Source of the DNA: Lachnospiraceae bacterium
GTDB lineage: Bacteria > Bacillota > Clostridia > Lachnospirales > Lachnospiraceae
Direction of reading: 5' to 3'
DNA: 41,550 nt
NCBI GenBank assembly: GCA_030524525.1
Contig: JAUNGI010000022.1
Coordinates: 1 to 41,550, forward strand
Below are positions 16,453-26,000 of this stretch, piece by piece. The position numbers were made by a program, and so were the translations under genes. The notes beneath the pieces were generated by a model, which did not search any database, was not told the DNA's origin, and saw only the letters and a program-made list of their open reading frames with translations. The stretch's first letter is position 1, and each line of letters begins with the position of its first letter.

Positions 16453-18303
16453 ATGGTTGATTTTGTCATTGACGAGGAACTGAAAAAGCTGCCGGAGCAG
16501 CCGGGCGTCTATCTGATGCACGACGCTTCCGATCGGATCATCTATGTCGGGAAGGCAAAGATACTGAAAAACAGGGTTCGACAGTACTTTCAAAATCCTG
16601 CGCGCCTGTCCCCGAAAATCCGAAAAATGGTTTCTACCATCGCTTGGTTTGAATATATTGTAGTGGACACGGAGCTTGAGGCGCTGGTGCTGGAATGTAA
16701 TCTTATCAAGGAACATCGCCCCAAGTACAATACGATGCTCAAGGACGACAAGACCTATCCGTACATCAAGGTGACGACGGGGGAGGCGTTCCCGCGGGTG
16801 ATGATGACCCGCGAGCAGAAAAAGGACAGGGCGCGGTATTTCGGCCCCTACACGAACGGCGTTGCGATCAACGACACCATCGACCTGCTGCGGAAGCTTT
16901 ACCGGATCCGCACCTGCAACAAGGCGCTGCCCAAGGAGATCGGGAAGGATCGTCCCTGCCTCTATCACCAGATCCGTCAGTGCGACGCGCCCTGCATGGG
17001 CTATATTTCGCAGGAGGAATACGCAAAAACGGTCGATAAGGTGCTGACGTTTCTGAACGGGGACTATTCCGAGGTGCTGGGCGTTTTGAAGGAAAAAATG
17101 CTCGCGGCAAGCGAGCGGCTGGCGTTTGAGGAGGCGGCGGAATACCGCGATCTTGCGGACCGCGTTCGGGCGCTGGCACAGAAGCAGAAGGCGACCGACA
17201 CGAAGCACGACGAGCGCGATATTCTCGCAATGGCTTTGAAGGACGGGCACTGCGTGATCCAAGTCTTTTTTGAGCGCGGCGGGAAGCTGCTGGGGCGCGA
17301 GCACTACCATATGACCGGAGTCGCCGAGCGGCAGGACGGGGATATCCTCGCCGATTTTGTAAAGCAGTATTACGCGGGGACGCCCTACGTTCCGAAGGAG
17401 CTGCTTTTGGAGCTGCCGATCTCGGACGAGGCGCTGATCGCCGAATGGCTGTCCGCAAAAAAAGGACAGAAGGTCACGCTGCGCGTGCCGAAGATCGGCG
17501 ACAAGGAACGGCTTGTGCTCCTTGCAAAGCAGAATGCCGAGATGGTGCTTTCCAGAGATCTGGAAAAGCTCACAAGGGAAGAACAGCGGACGACCGGGGC
17601 GGCGGAGGAGCTGGCGGAGCTTTTGGGGCTTACGGAGCTTCGGCGCATGGAGTCGTATGATATTTCCAATACGAGCGGTTTCCACAACGTCGGCTCGATG
17701 GTGGTGTTTGAGTACGGAAGGGCAAAGAAAAGCGATTACCGCAAATTCCGCATCAAGGGAGTCAGCGGGCCGAACGATTACGCTTCGATGGAGGAGATGC
17801 TGACGAGGCGCTTCCTGCACGGAAAGCAGGATCGGGAGCAGGCGCTGCAGAACAGCTTTACGCGCTATCCGGATCTGATCCTGATGGACGGCGGAAAGGG
17901 GCAGGTGCATATTGCCGAGCAGGTGCTGGAAGCGCTCGGACTTTCCGTACCGGTCTGCGGGATGGTCAAGGACGATCACCACAGGACGCGGGGACTGTAT
18001 TTCCGGGATCGGGAGATCCCCATCGACACGCACGGAGAGGGCTTTGCGCTGCTTACGCGGATACAGGACGAGACGCACCGGTTTGCGATTGAATACCACA
18101 AGGCGCTGCGGGGAACGGCGCAGGTGCGCTCGGTGCTGGACGACATTCCGGGCGTCGGGGAGAAACGCCGCCGGGCGCTGATGCGCTATTATCAGAGTCT
18201 CGACGCGATCCGTCAGGCGGAGGTGGAGGAGCTGGCGGGGCTGCCGGGAATGAACCGCCGGGCGGCGGAATCGGTATACGCTTTTTTCCGCGAACAGCAT
18301 TGA
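16453..18303 (+). CDS. uvrC: Excinuclease ABC subunit C
   Basis: The 616-residue nuclease makes the two incisions in nucleotide-excision repair. The N-terminal GIY-YIG domain reads [19 protein letters not shown] (about 18-36) and contains the catalytic Tyr, Arg and Glu region. A UVR motif lies near 205-240. The RNase H-like C-terminal nuclease domain (about 380-540) includes [21 protein letters not shown] and [14 protein letters not shown]. Tandem helix-hairpin-helix motifs end the protein ([15 protein letters not shown]). The ATG at 16453 has GGGGGGAG upstream; the open frame before it runs through the ftsH terminator. The hprK promoter begins at its stop codon. Confidence 0.96.
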   Translation: MVDFVIDEELKKLPEQPGVYLMHDASDRIIYVGKAKILKNRVRQYFQNPARLSPKIRKMVSTIAWFEYIVVDTELEALVLECNLIKEHRPKYNTMLKDDKTYPYIKVTTGEAFPRVMMTREQKKDRARYFGPYTNGVAINDTIDLLRKLYRIRTCNKALPKEIGKDRPCLYHQIRQCDAPCMGYISQEEYAKTVDKVLTFLNGDYSEVLGVLKEKMLAASERLAFEEAAEYRDLADRVRALAQKQKATDTKHDERDILAMALKDGHCVIQVFFERGGKLLGREHYHMTGVAERQDGDILADFVKQYYAGTPYVPKELLLELPISDEALIAEWLSAKKGQKVTLRVPKIGDKERLVLLAKQNAEMVLSRDLEKLTREEQRTTGAAEELAELLGLTELRRMESYDISNTSGFHNVGSMVVFEYGRAKKSDYRKFRIKGVSGPNDYASMEEMLTRRFLHGKQDREQALQNSFTRYPDLILMDGGKGQVHIAEQVLEALGLSVPVCGMVKDDHHRTRGLYFRDREIPIDTHGEGFALLTRIQDETHRFAIEYHKALRGTAQVRSVLDDIPGVGEKRRRALMRYYQSLDAIRQAEVEELAGLPGMNRRAAESVYAFFREQH

Positions 18304-18328
18304 AAAAGCCGTGCCCTTCGAATATAAT
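18300..18328 (+). promoter_or_regulatory. Promoter of the hprK cluster
   Basis: TTGAAA (18300-18305), a 17-nt spacer and TATAAT (18323-18328). The -35 overlaps the uvrC stop codon, and the hprK start lies 30 bp downstream. Confidence 0.8.
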
Positions 18329-18358
18329 AAAACTTAATGAGGAAAATGGAGGTGCGGC

Positions 18359-19294
18359 ATGTATTCCGTTAGTTTACAAAAAATCGTGGAGCGGGTAGGA
18401 CTTGTCAATCTGACTCCCGAAATCGACATTTCGGATCGGAAGATCACAAAGCCGGAGATCAATCGTCCGGCATTGCAGTTGGCGGGGTTTTTCAGCGATT
18501 TTGACAAGGCGCGCATTCAGCTGATCGGCAACGTGGAGTATGCCTATATGTACCAGAACGAGATGACGTCGGAGCAGCGTCACGCCTGCTTTTCCCGGCT
18601 GATGGGCTATGACGTGCCCTGCATTATCTTCTGCCGGAATCTTGAAGTCAGTCCCGGAATGAAGAAGCTGGCGCTCGAAAAGGGCGTGCCGCTGTTCAAT
18701 TCGCCGCAGGAGACGACGGCGCTTGTCGCCGAGCTGGTGCGGATTTTGCAGGTGGAGCTTGCGCCGCGGATCAGCATTCACGGGGTTTTGGTCGATGTGT
18801 TCGGCGAGGGCGTTCTGATCACCGGCGAGAGCGGCATCGGCAAAAGCGAAGCGGCGCTGGAGCTGATCAAGCGCGGGCACCGTCTCGTTTCGGACGACGT
18901 TGTGGAGATCAAGCGCGTGAGCGACGAAACGCTGCTCGGTACGGCGCCGGAGGTGACGAAATATCTGATCGAGCTGCGGGGCATCGGCATTATCGACATT
19001 AAGATGCTGTACGGCGTGCAGAGCGTGAAGGAAACCCAGTCCATCAATCTGGTCATCCGTCTGGAGGATTGGGACAAGGATAAGGAGTACGACCGGCTGG
19101 GGCTGGAAGAGAATTATACGGAGATCCTCGGCAATAAGGTCGTCTGCCACAACATCCCCATCCGCCCGGGACGCAATCTGGCGATCATCTGCGAGGCGGC
19201 GGCGATCAACTACCGTCAGAAGAAGATGGGGTACAACGCCACCGAGGAGCTGTATCGCCGGGTAACGAATAATTTGATGAAGGGGAATCAGTAA
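18359..19294 (+). CDS. hprK: HPr kinase/phosphorylase
   Basis: The 311-residue enzyme phosphorylates and dephosphorylates Ser46 of HPr-type proteins in response to glycolytic intermediates, which drives CcpA-dependent catabolite repression in Bacillota. The N-terminal domain (about 1-130) precedes the kinase domain. Walker A is GESGIGKS (156-163), followed by RGHRLVSDDVVEIK and the HprK/P signature LRGIGIIDIKMLYGVQSV (near 204-221). Length is standard. A strong promoter precedes it. A suitable substrate, an HPr paralogue with Ser46, is encoded at the end of the same cluster. Confidence 0.97.
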   Translation: MYSVSLQKIVERVGLVNLTPEIDISDRKITKPEINRPALQLAGFFSDFDKARIQLIGNVEYAYMYQNEMTSEQRHACFSRLMGYDVPCIIFCRNLEVSPGMKKLALEKGVPLFNSPQETTALVAELVRILQVELAPRISIHGVLVDVFGEGVLITGESGIGKSEAALELIKRGHRLVSDDVVEIKRVSDETLLGTAPEVTKYLIELRGIGIIDIKMLYGVQSVKETQSINLVIRLEDWDKDKEYDRLGLEENYTEILGNKVVCHNIPIRPGRNLAIICEAAAINYRQKKMGYNATEELYRRVTNNLMKGNQ

Positions 19295-19317
19295 AACGAA
19301 AGCGGGAGGAAAATAAA

Positions 19318-20253
19318 ATGCGGTATTGTTTCGGAATCGACATCGGAGGCACGAGCGTCAAATGCGGTCTGTTTACCGAAGACGGCGAGGTAATCAAAAA
19401 GTGGGAGATCCCCACCGACCGTTCGGAACGGGGGAAGCGGGTACCCTATGACATTGCGGCGGCGATCCGGGAAACGATCGTCGGACAGGGACTGAAAACG
19501 GAGGAGATCCTCGGTGTCGGCATCGGCGTGCCGGGACCGGTTCTGGAAACCGGGGTCGTTTTGGAATGTCCGAACCTCGGCTGGGGCAGGATGGACGTCA
19601 AGGCGCTGATGGAGCAGGAGCTGGGGCTTCCGGTTCGCGTCGGGAACGACGCCAACGTGGCGGCGCTCGGAGAAATGTGGAAGGGCGGCGGCAGAGGCTA
19701 TGACGATCTGCTGATGATCACGCTCGGCACGGGCGTCGGCGGCGGCCTGATCATTAACGGTAGGATCGTCTATGGCGCGAACGGCGCTGCGGCGGAGATT
19801 GGGCATATGATCGTCAATCCGGCGGAGACCGATATCTGCGGCTGCGGCGGACACGGGCATCTGGAGCAGTACGCTTCGGCGACCGGCATCGTCCGCATGG
19901 CAAACCATATGCTTGCCGAGGACGCAGGAGAGACGGCGCTGCGGAGCTACGAGCGTCTGACGGCAAAGGATATTTTTGACGAGGCGAAAAAGGGAGACGC
20001 GATGGCGGAGCGGCTTGTCGATCAGCTTGGCAGCTATCTGGCGTTTGCGCTGACCCATGTGGCGGCGGTCGCCGATCCGAAGGTGTTCGTTGTGGGCGGC
20101 GGCGTCAGCAAGGCGGGAAGCTTTTTGCTGGATGCCATCGAGCGTCATTATAACGACAATATTATGACGGCTCTGAAAAATAAGGAATTCCGGCTGGCGG
20201 AGCTTGCCAATGACGCCGGAATTTTCGGAGCGGCAAAAATGATCTTAGATTGA
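19318..20253 (+). CDS. glcK: ROK-family glucokinase
   Basis: The 311-residue cytosolic kinase phosphorylates glucose to glucose-6-phosphate. It shows the ATP-phosphate motif GIDIGGTSVKCGLF (about 4-17), ITLGTGVGGGLIINGRI, the sugar-binding EIGHMIV and the zinc-binding CGCGGHGHLEQYAS cluster characteristic of ROK kinases. It sits between hprK (24 bp gap) and murB (15 bp gap), tying sugar phosphorylation to the HPr kinase gene. Other ROK hexokinases are possible, but glucokinase is the best call. Confidence 0.9.
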   Translation: MRYCFGIDIGGTSVKCGLFTEDGEVIKKWEIPTDRSERGKRVPYDIAAAIRETIVGQGLKTEEILGVGIGVPGPVLETGVVLECPNLGWGRMDVKALMEQELGLPVRVGNDANVAALGEMWKGGGRGYDDLLMITLGTGVGGGLIINGRIVYGANGAAAEIGHMIVNPAETDICGCGGHGHLEQYASATGIVRMANHMLAEDAGETALRSYERLTAKDIFDEAKKGDAMAERLVDQLGSYLAFALTHVAAVADPKVFVVGGGVSKAGSFLLDAIERHYNDNIMTALKNKEFRLAELANDAGIFGAAKMILD

Positions 20254-20268
20254 AACGGGAGCGGGAAA

Positions 20269-21249
20269 GTGCGCGAAACAACGATTCGGAGATTACAGGA
20301 GATTTTTGGAGAAGCACGCGTTCTGCGGAACGAGCCGATGAGCCGCCACACGACCTTTCGCATCGGAGGGCCGGCGGAGGCGCTCGTAAATCCGAAGAAA
20401 ACGGAGGAGCTGCGGGAGGCGCTGCGCGTCTGTCGGGAGGAGCGGGAGCCGTACTGCGTGATCGGAAACGGCAGCAATCTGCTTGTGGCGGACGGCGGGA
20501 TCTCCGGCGTGGTGATTGCGCTTGCCGGAGGCGGGGAGGAACCGTCCGAACGGATCGTCCCTTACGATGACGGGCGGTTCGCCGTTACCGTTTGGGCAGG
20601 GGAGCAGCTGTCGAGCTTTGCAAAGCGGATGACTAAGCGGGGGCTGACGGGGCTTGCGTGGGCAAGCGGGATTCCGGGAACCGTCGGCGGAGCCGTGCGG
20701 ATGAACGCGGGCGCTTACGACGGCTGCGTAAGGGACTGCCTGCTGTCTGCGGAGGTGCTGACCGAAAGCGGGGAATGCCTGCGGCAGCCCGCCGAGGCGC
20801 TGGAACTTTCTTATCGCCACAGCAGCGTTGCCGCAAACGGCTGGACGGTGACCGAGGCCACGTTTTTGCTGGCGGAGGGGGACGTCAAGGAGGGCGAGGC
20901 GAAGATCGCCGAATTTACCGAACGACGAAAGGCAAAGCAGCCGCTCTCCTATCCGAGCGCAGGCAGCACCTTTAAGCGTCCGGAGGGCTATTTTGCCGGA
21001 AAGCTTGTGCAGGACGCGGGGCTTCGCGGCTACCGGGTCGGCGACGCGCAGGTTTCGGAAAAGCACTGCGGCTTTGTAATCAATCTCGGGCGGGCGACCG
21101 CCGAGGATGTGGCGACGCTGATCACGGACGTACAGGAAAAGGTGCGGGCGGATTTCGGTGTGACTTTGGAACCGGAGATCCGCTTTCTCGGGGATTTCTC
21201 CGGGCTTTCGGAAAGGGTGATACAGGCATGTCGTTTGCCTCAGAAGTAA
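20269..21249 (+). CDS. murB: UDP-N-acetylenolpyruvoylglucosamine reductase
   Basis: The 326-residue flavoenzyme reduces UDP-GlcNAc-enolpyruvate to UDP-MurNAc in peptidoglycan synthesis. It shows the FAD-binding region with HTTFRIGGPAEALV and VIGNGSNLLVADGGISGVVI. GLAWASGIPGTVGGAVRMNAGAYDG and YPSAGSTFKRPEG carry the conserved Ser of the active site. A GTG start at 20269 follows a GGGAGCGGG-type site. Its end overlaps whiA by 22 bp. Confidence 0.96.
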   Translation: MRETTIRRLQEIFGEARVLRNEPMSRHTTFRIGGPAEALVNPKKTEELREALRVCREEREPYCVIGNGSNLLVADGGISGVVIALAGGGEEPSERIVPYDDGRFAVTVWAGEQLSSFAKRMTKRGLTGLAWASGIPGTVGGAVRMNAGAYDGCVRDCLLSAEVLTESGECLRQPAEALELSYRHSSVAANGWTVTEATFLLAEGDVKEGEAKIAEFTERRKAKQPLSYPSAGSTFKRPEGYFAGKLVQDAGLRGYRVGDAQVSEKHCGFVINLGRATAEDVATLITDVQEKVRADFGVTLEPEIRFLGDFSGLSERVIQACRLPQK

Positions 21250-22166
21250 AGAAGGAGCTGTGCGACCGGGGCGGAAATCATACCAACCTCTGCTTGGCGG
21301 AGCTGGCGGCGTTGTTTTTGCTCGGCGGTCGGCTGGAGCCGGGGGAAAGCGGGCAGAAAAATCTGCTTTTTTCCTCAGATAACGTCTTAATTTCAAAAAA
21401 ATGCTTTACTTTTCTCAAAAAGTCCTTTAATATGTCACTTAGAGTGTCAGAATGGGAGAAGTCGGAGGGTCGCCGGACGGAGTTTTCGGTTCTTGTGGAA
21501 GGAAACGAGTCGGTTCGGACGGTTCTGCGCGCTCTTGGCTTTGTTCCTGCGGACGGAGAGCTGTCCGACTGGGAATGGAATACGCTGACGCTCAAAAATC
21601 AGGGCTGCAAAAGAGCATGGATACGGGGACTGTTTTTGATGGGAGGAAGGATCAACGATCCTGCCAAGAGCTATCACTTTGAAATCAGCCTTCCGAATAT
21701 GCAGACGGCGGATATCCTGATGCGCTGCATCGGGGAATTTACCCGTGAGCCCAAGCTGCTCAAGAGAAAACAGCAATGGGTCGTGTATGTGAAAGACGGA
21801 ACGCAGATTGCTGATTTGTTAACCGTTATGGAGGCTCATGTCTCGCTGATGCGTTACGAGAATGAGCGGATCGTCCGAGAGGTGCGCGGGTCCGTGAACC
21901 GTCGGGTCAACTGCGAGGTTTCCAACCTGAATAAGACGCTGGCGGCAGCCAGAAAACAGGCGGAGGATATCGCATGGATCCGAGATCATATGGGACTGGA
22001 GCGCCTGCCGGAAAATTTGCAGGAGGTTGCACGGCTCCGTTTGGAGCATACGGAGGCCTCTTTGCAGGAGTTGGGGGAATTGTTGCACCCGCCGTTGGGG
22101 AGGTCGGGCGTCAACCACAGATTGCAGAAGCTATGTGAGATCGCGGAAGGTTTACGGTCAAATTAA
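21228..22166 (+). CDS. whiA: Sporulation/cell-division regulator WhiA
   Basis: The 312-residue protein has an N-terminal LAGLIDADG-endonuclease-like fold and a C-terminal DNA-binding helix-turn-helix domain. It begins MSFASEVKKELC and has the typical GRINDPAKSYHFEI and NCEVSNLNKTLAAARKQ segments, and ends with LLHPPLGRSGVNHRLQKL. Homologues bind DNA and influence cell division and, in some species, sporulation. In many Bacillota rapZ and yvcK lie between murB and whiA; here whiA directly overlaps murB and those genes are absent from this place. The HPr paralogue follows after 13 bp. Confidence 0.96.
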   Translation: MSFASEVKKELCDRGGNHTNLCLAELAALFLLGGRLEPGESGQKNLLFSSDNVLISKKCFTFLKKSFNMSLRVSEWEKSEGRRTEFSVLVEGNESVRTVLRALGFVPADGELSDWEWNTLTLKNQGCKRAWIRGLFLMGGRINDPAKSYHFEISLPNMQTADILMRCIGEFTREPKLLKRKQQWVVYVKDGTQIADLLTVMEAHVSLMRYENERIVREVRGSVNRRVNCEVSNLNKTLAAARKQAEDIAWIRDHMGLERLPENLQEVARLRLEHTEASLQELGELLHPPLGRSGVNHRLQKLCEIAEGLRSN

Positions 22167-22179
22167 GGAGGGCATTTTC

Positions 22180-22434
22180 ATGATTTCGAAGAATGTAACA
22201 ATCAATATTCCGACCGGCTTGGAGGCCAGACCGATCGCCTTATTGGTGCAGGTGGCCAGCAAATATGAGAGCAGCGTTTATGTTGCCTGCGGAGACAAGC
22301 GGGTAAATGCCAAGAGCATTATGGGAATGATGAGCTTGGCGCTTCCGACCGGAACCGAACTTACCGTGACCACGGACGGAGCAGACGAAGAAGCCGCAAT
22401 GGAAAACGTTGTGGAATATCTTTGCGGAAAATAA
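22180..22434 (+). CDS. HPr-family protein lacking the phosphorylatable His15 (Crh-like)
   Basis: The 84-residue protein has the HPr fold signature, but the PTS phosphorylation loop reads GLEARP with Glu at position 15 instead of His, so it cannot carry phosphate from EI to EIIA. The regulatory site around Ser46 (NAKSIMGMMSL) is intact, so it should be a substrate of HPr kinase. Bacillus Crh is the known precedent, with Gln at position 15. The negative charge of Glu might mimic His-phosphate; that is inference. Its place at the end of the hprK-whiA cluster matches the crh position in Bacillus. AGGAGGGC lies just upstream of the ATG, and a terminator follows. Confidence 0.9.
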   Translation: MISKNVTINIPTGLEARPIALLVQVASKYESSVYVACGDKRVNAKSIMGMMSLALPTGTELTVTTDGADEEAAMENVVEYLCGK

Positions 22435-22480
22435 ATGCCTTTCATGGAAACGACCAAGAACTCCAAATAGGAAAAGCGGA

Positions 22481-22513
22481 AACAGCATCCGAAAATCGGG
22501 TGCTGTTTTTTTC
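22481..22513 (+). terminator. Terminator of the hprK-whiA-HPr cluster
   Basis: A 12-bp stem (22481-22492 with 22496-22507, one G-T pair) closes an AAA loop and is followed by a run of T. Confidence 0.9.
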
Positions 22514-22522
22514 ATCAGCATA

Positions 22523-22551
22523 TTAACTTTGGTGCGAATTTGTGGTAAACT
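22523..22551 (+). promoter_or_regulatory. Candidate promoter for the repeat-bearing membrane protein and dnaE
   Basis: TTAACT (22523-22528), a 17-nt spacer and TAAACT (22546-22551), between the HPr terminator and the next gene. Confidence 0.5.
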
Positions 22552-22618
22552 AAAAGAAAATGGTGAAATGTTGCCGTTTGGAAGCAAACGGTACAAAAGA
22601 CACGGTCGGAGGAATTCG

Positions 22619-22990
22619 ATGGGGGAATACGGACAGGGGAAGGACAGACAGGAATCGGACGAGGCGAAGCGGGAAACGCAGCAGCCGAACGTCCCGGAGC
22701 CGGATACGGAGGAGCAGAGCGAAGCGGAGCGCGGCATGATGCAGCGGGAAACGCAGCAGCCGGACGTCCCGGAGACGGATACGAAGGAGCAGAGCGAAGC
22801 GGAGCGCGGCGCGGTGCGGCGGGCAACGCAGCAGCCGGATGTTCCGGAGCGATCGCCGCGGAAGAGCGGGCGCGAAAGCGACGCCCAGCATCGCCGGAAC
22901 ATTGTGCGCTGCAACCGTTTGCTTTTGCTGGAGGCTTTTGTGCTGGCGAGTCTTGTGATCGCTTTGATCCTGTCGTTTGTTTTGAAATAG
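22619..22990 (+). CDS. Small tail-anchored membrane protein with 25-residue repeats
   Basis: I do not recognise this 123-residue protein. The first two thirds are hydrophilic and built from a 25-residue repeat, beginning RETQQP and continuing through VPE and EEQSEAERG. The repeat occurs twice in full (from residue 18) and once in part, and is rich in Glu and Gln and probably disordered. Then comes a basic stretch (about 75-98) and a single C-terminal hydrophobic helix (about 99-121, LLLLEAFVLASLVIALILSFVL). The topology would be N-inside with a C-terminal anchor. TCGGAGGAATTC gives a good ribosome-binding site for the ATG at 22619. dnaE starts 25 bp downstream, so the two are probably co-transcribed. 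Confidence 0.7.
   Translation: MGEYGQGKDRQESDEAKRETQQPNVPEPDTEEQSEAERGMMQRETQQPDVPETDTKEQSEAERGAVRRATQQPDVPERSPRKSGRESDAQHRRNIVRCNRLLLLEAFVLASLVIALILSFVLK
22670..22855 (+). repeat. 75-bp in-frame tandem repeat (about 2.5 copies)
   Basis: Units start at 22670, 22745 and 22820, each beginning CGGGAAACGCAGCAGCCG or a close variant. The period is 75 bp, so copy-number change would keep the reading frame. Confidence 0.85.
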
Positions 22991-23015
22991 CCGCGTGGCG
23001 TTGAAGGGAAAATCT

Positions 23016-26000
23016 ATGAATTTTACACATTTGCACGTCCATACGGAGTACAGTCTGTTGGACGGCTCGGGCAAGATCCGGGAAATGGTTCGCCGCGCCA
23101 AGGAGCTGGGCATGGACGCGCTTGCGATTACCGATCACGGGGTCATGTACGGCGTGATCGACTTTTACCGCGCATGCAAGGAGGAGGGCATCCGTCCGGT
23201 CATCGGCTGCGAGGTTTATGTGGCGCCGGGTTCGCGCTTCGACAAGGAGGGCGCGCAGAACGACAAGCGGTATTACCATCTCGTGCTGCTGGCGGAAAAT
23301 CAGCAGGGCTATCAAAATCTGATGAAGATCGTCTCCAAGGGCTTTACCGAGGGCTTTTATTATAAACCGCGCGTCGATCACGAGCTTTTGCGGCAGTATC
23401 ACGAGGGGCTGATCGCCCTGTCTGCTTGTCTGGCGGGCGAGGTGCCGACCGCGCTTCGCATGGGACAGTACGACGAGGCGAAGGAACGCGCGCTCGCGAT
23501 GCAGAAGATCTTCGGAGAAAACAATTTTTTCTTGGAGCTGCAGGATCACGGCATTCCGGCGCAGAAGACCGTCAATCAGGGGCTTTTGCGGCTGCATGAG
23601 GACACGGGCATCCCGCTTGTGGCGACCAACGACATCCACTATACGCTGGCGGAGGACGCCGTGCCGCACGATATTCTGCTCTGCATCCAGACGCTGAGCA
23701 AGGTCTCCGACGAGAACCGGATGCGTTACGAGGGCGGGCAGTATTATATGAAATCCCCCGAGGAAATGGAACGGCTGTTTCCCTACGCCAAGGAGGCGCT
23801 GCAAAACACATGGGAGATTTCCAACCGCTGCAGCGTGGAGATCGTTTTCGGCGAATACAAGCTGCCGCGCTTTGACGTGCCGGAGGGCTATACGGCAAAG
23901 GCGTATTTGCGGCAGCTCTGCGAGGAAGGGCTGAAAACGCGCTATCCGGACTGTTGGCAGCAGCACCGGGAACGACTGGATTACGAGATCTCCACGATCG
24001 AAAACATGGGCTTTGTCGATTACTTCCTGATCGTTTGGGACTTCATCCGGTACGCAAGAGAGCACGACATTCCGGTCGGACCGGGACGCGGAAGCGCGGC
24101 GGGCAGCATCGTCGCCTATTCGCTGCGCATCACCGATATCGACCCCATCCGCTATAACCTGCTGTTTGAGCGGTTCTTGAATCCGGAGCGTCTGACAATG
24201 CCGGATATTGATATTGATTTTTGCTACGAGAGACGACAGGAGGTCATCGACTACGTCGTCCGCAAGTACGGCTCGGACAGGGTGGTGCAGATCGTGACGT
24301 TCGGAACGCTTGCCGCCCGCGGCGTGATCCGCGACGTGGGACGCGCGCTCGATCTGCCCTACAACCGGGTCGATTCGGTCGCCAAGATGATCCCGATGGA
24401 GCTTGGCATTACGATCGACAAGGCGCTTACGATGAATTCGGAGCTGCGGGAGCTGTGGGAATCGGACGAGGAGATCCGCAATCTGATCGAGATGTCCAAA
24501 CGGCTGGAAGGGCTTCCGCGCCATACGTCCATGCACGCCGCGGGAGTCGTCATTGCCAACGCGCCTGCGGACGAATACGTTCCGCTTTCGTGTTCGGGCG
24601 ACGGCACGGTGACGACGCAGTATACCATGACCACGCTGGAAGAGCTGGGACTTCTGAAAATGGACTTTTTGGGGCTTCGGACCCTGACGGTTCTGAAAAA
24701 CGCCGAGGAGCTTGCGCGGAAAAAGGACCCGGGCTTTTCGCTGGAGAAGATCTCCTATGAGGACGAAAATATTTACGAGCTGCTTTCCTCCGGCAAGACG
24801 GAGGGCGTGTTCCAGCTGGAAAGCTCCGGAATGAAGAGCTTCATGAAGGAGTTGAAGCCGCACAATCTGGAGGATGTGATCGCCGGGATCTCCCTGTATC
24901 GTCCCGGCCCAATGGACTTTATCCCCAAATACATCAAAGGCAAGGAGCATCCGGAGGCGATCGAGTACGACTGCAAGGAGCTGGAGCCGATCTTGGAGCC
25001 GACCTACGGCTGCATCGTCTATCAGGAGCAGGTCATGCAGATCGTGCGCGATCTTGCCGGTTACAGCTACGGCAGAAGCGATCTGGTGCGGCGAGCCATG
25101 AGCAAGAAAAAAGCCGCGGTCATGGAGAAGGAGCGGCAGAATTTTGTCTACGGCAATCCGGAGGAGGGCGTTCCGGGCTGCGGCGCCATCGGGATTTCCG
25201 AGGCGGTCGCCAATAAAATTTATGACGAAATGACCGATTTCGCGAAGTACGCCTTCAATAAATCGCATGCGGCATGCTATGCGGTCGTGGCATATCGGAC
25301 CGCATATATGAAATACTATTACCCGGTAGAATTTATGGCGGCGCTGATCACCTCGGTCATTGAAAATTCCGGGAAGGTGGCGGGCTATATCGCCAATCTG
25401 CGGCAAATGGGCATCGAGCTGCTGCCGCCGGATATCAACGAGGGCTTTGCGAATTTCAGCGTCGGCACGAAGGACGGAAAAAGCGCCGTCCGCTACGGAC
25501 TGTCCGCCATCAAAGGCTTGGGTAAATCGGTGATCGACGGCATCGTACAGGAACGGGAGGCCGGCGGACCGTATAAGGATCTGGCGGACTTTATCTCGCG
25601 TCTGACCGGAAAGGAAGTCAACAAGCGGACGATCGAAAACTTTATCAAGGCGGGAGCCTTCGACAGCCTGCCGGGAACGCGGAAGCAGAAAATGCAGGTT
25701 TACGGCCAGATCATGGACGGCGTGCTTCAGGAAAAGAAAAACAGCATGAGCGGACAGCTTTCCCTGTTTGAATTTATGGAGGAGGACGTGAGTCCGGTCA
25801 GCGTTTCCTACCCGCCCTGCGGTGAATTTGAAAAGCAGGAGCTGCTTGCGCTGGAAAAAGAGGTGCTTGGTTTTTATGTCAGCGGCCATCCGCTGCAGGA
25901 CGATATGGCAATGATCCAGAAGACCGCCACAAGGAGCACGGTGGATTTTGCGCTGAACGAGGAGACCGGGCTTCCGGGAGTGACGGACGGAGCGACCGAG

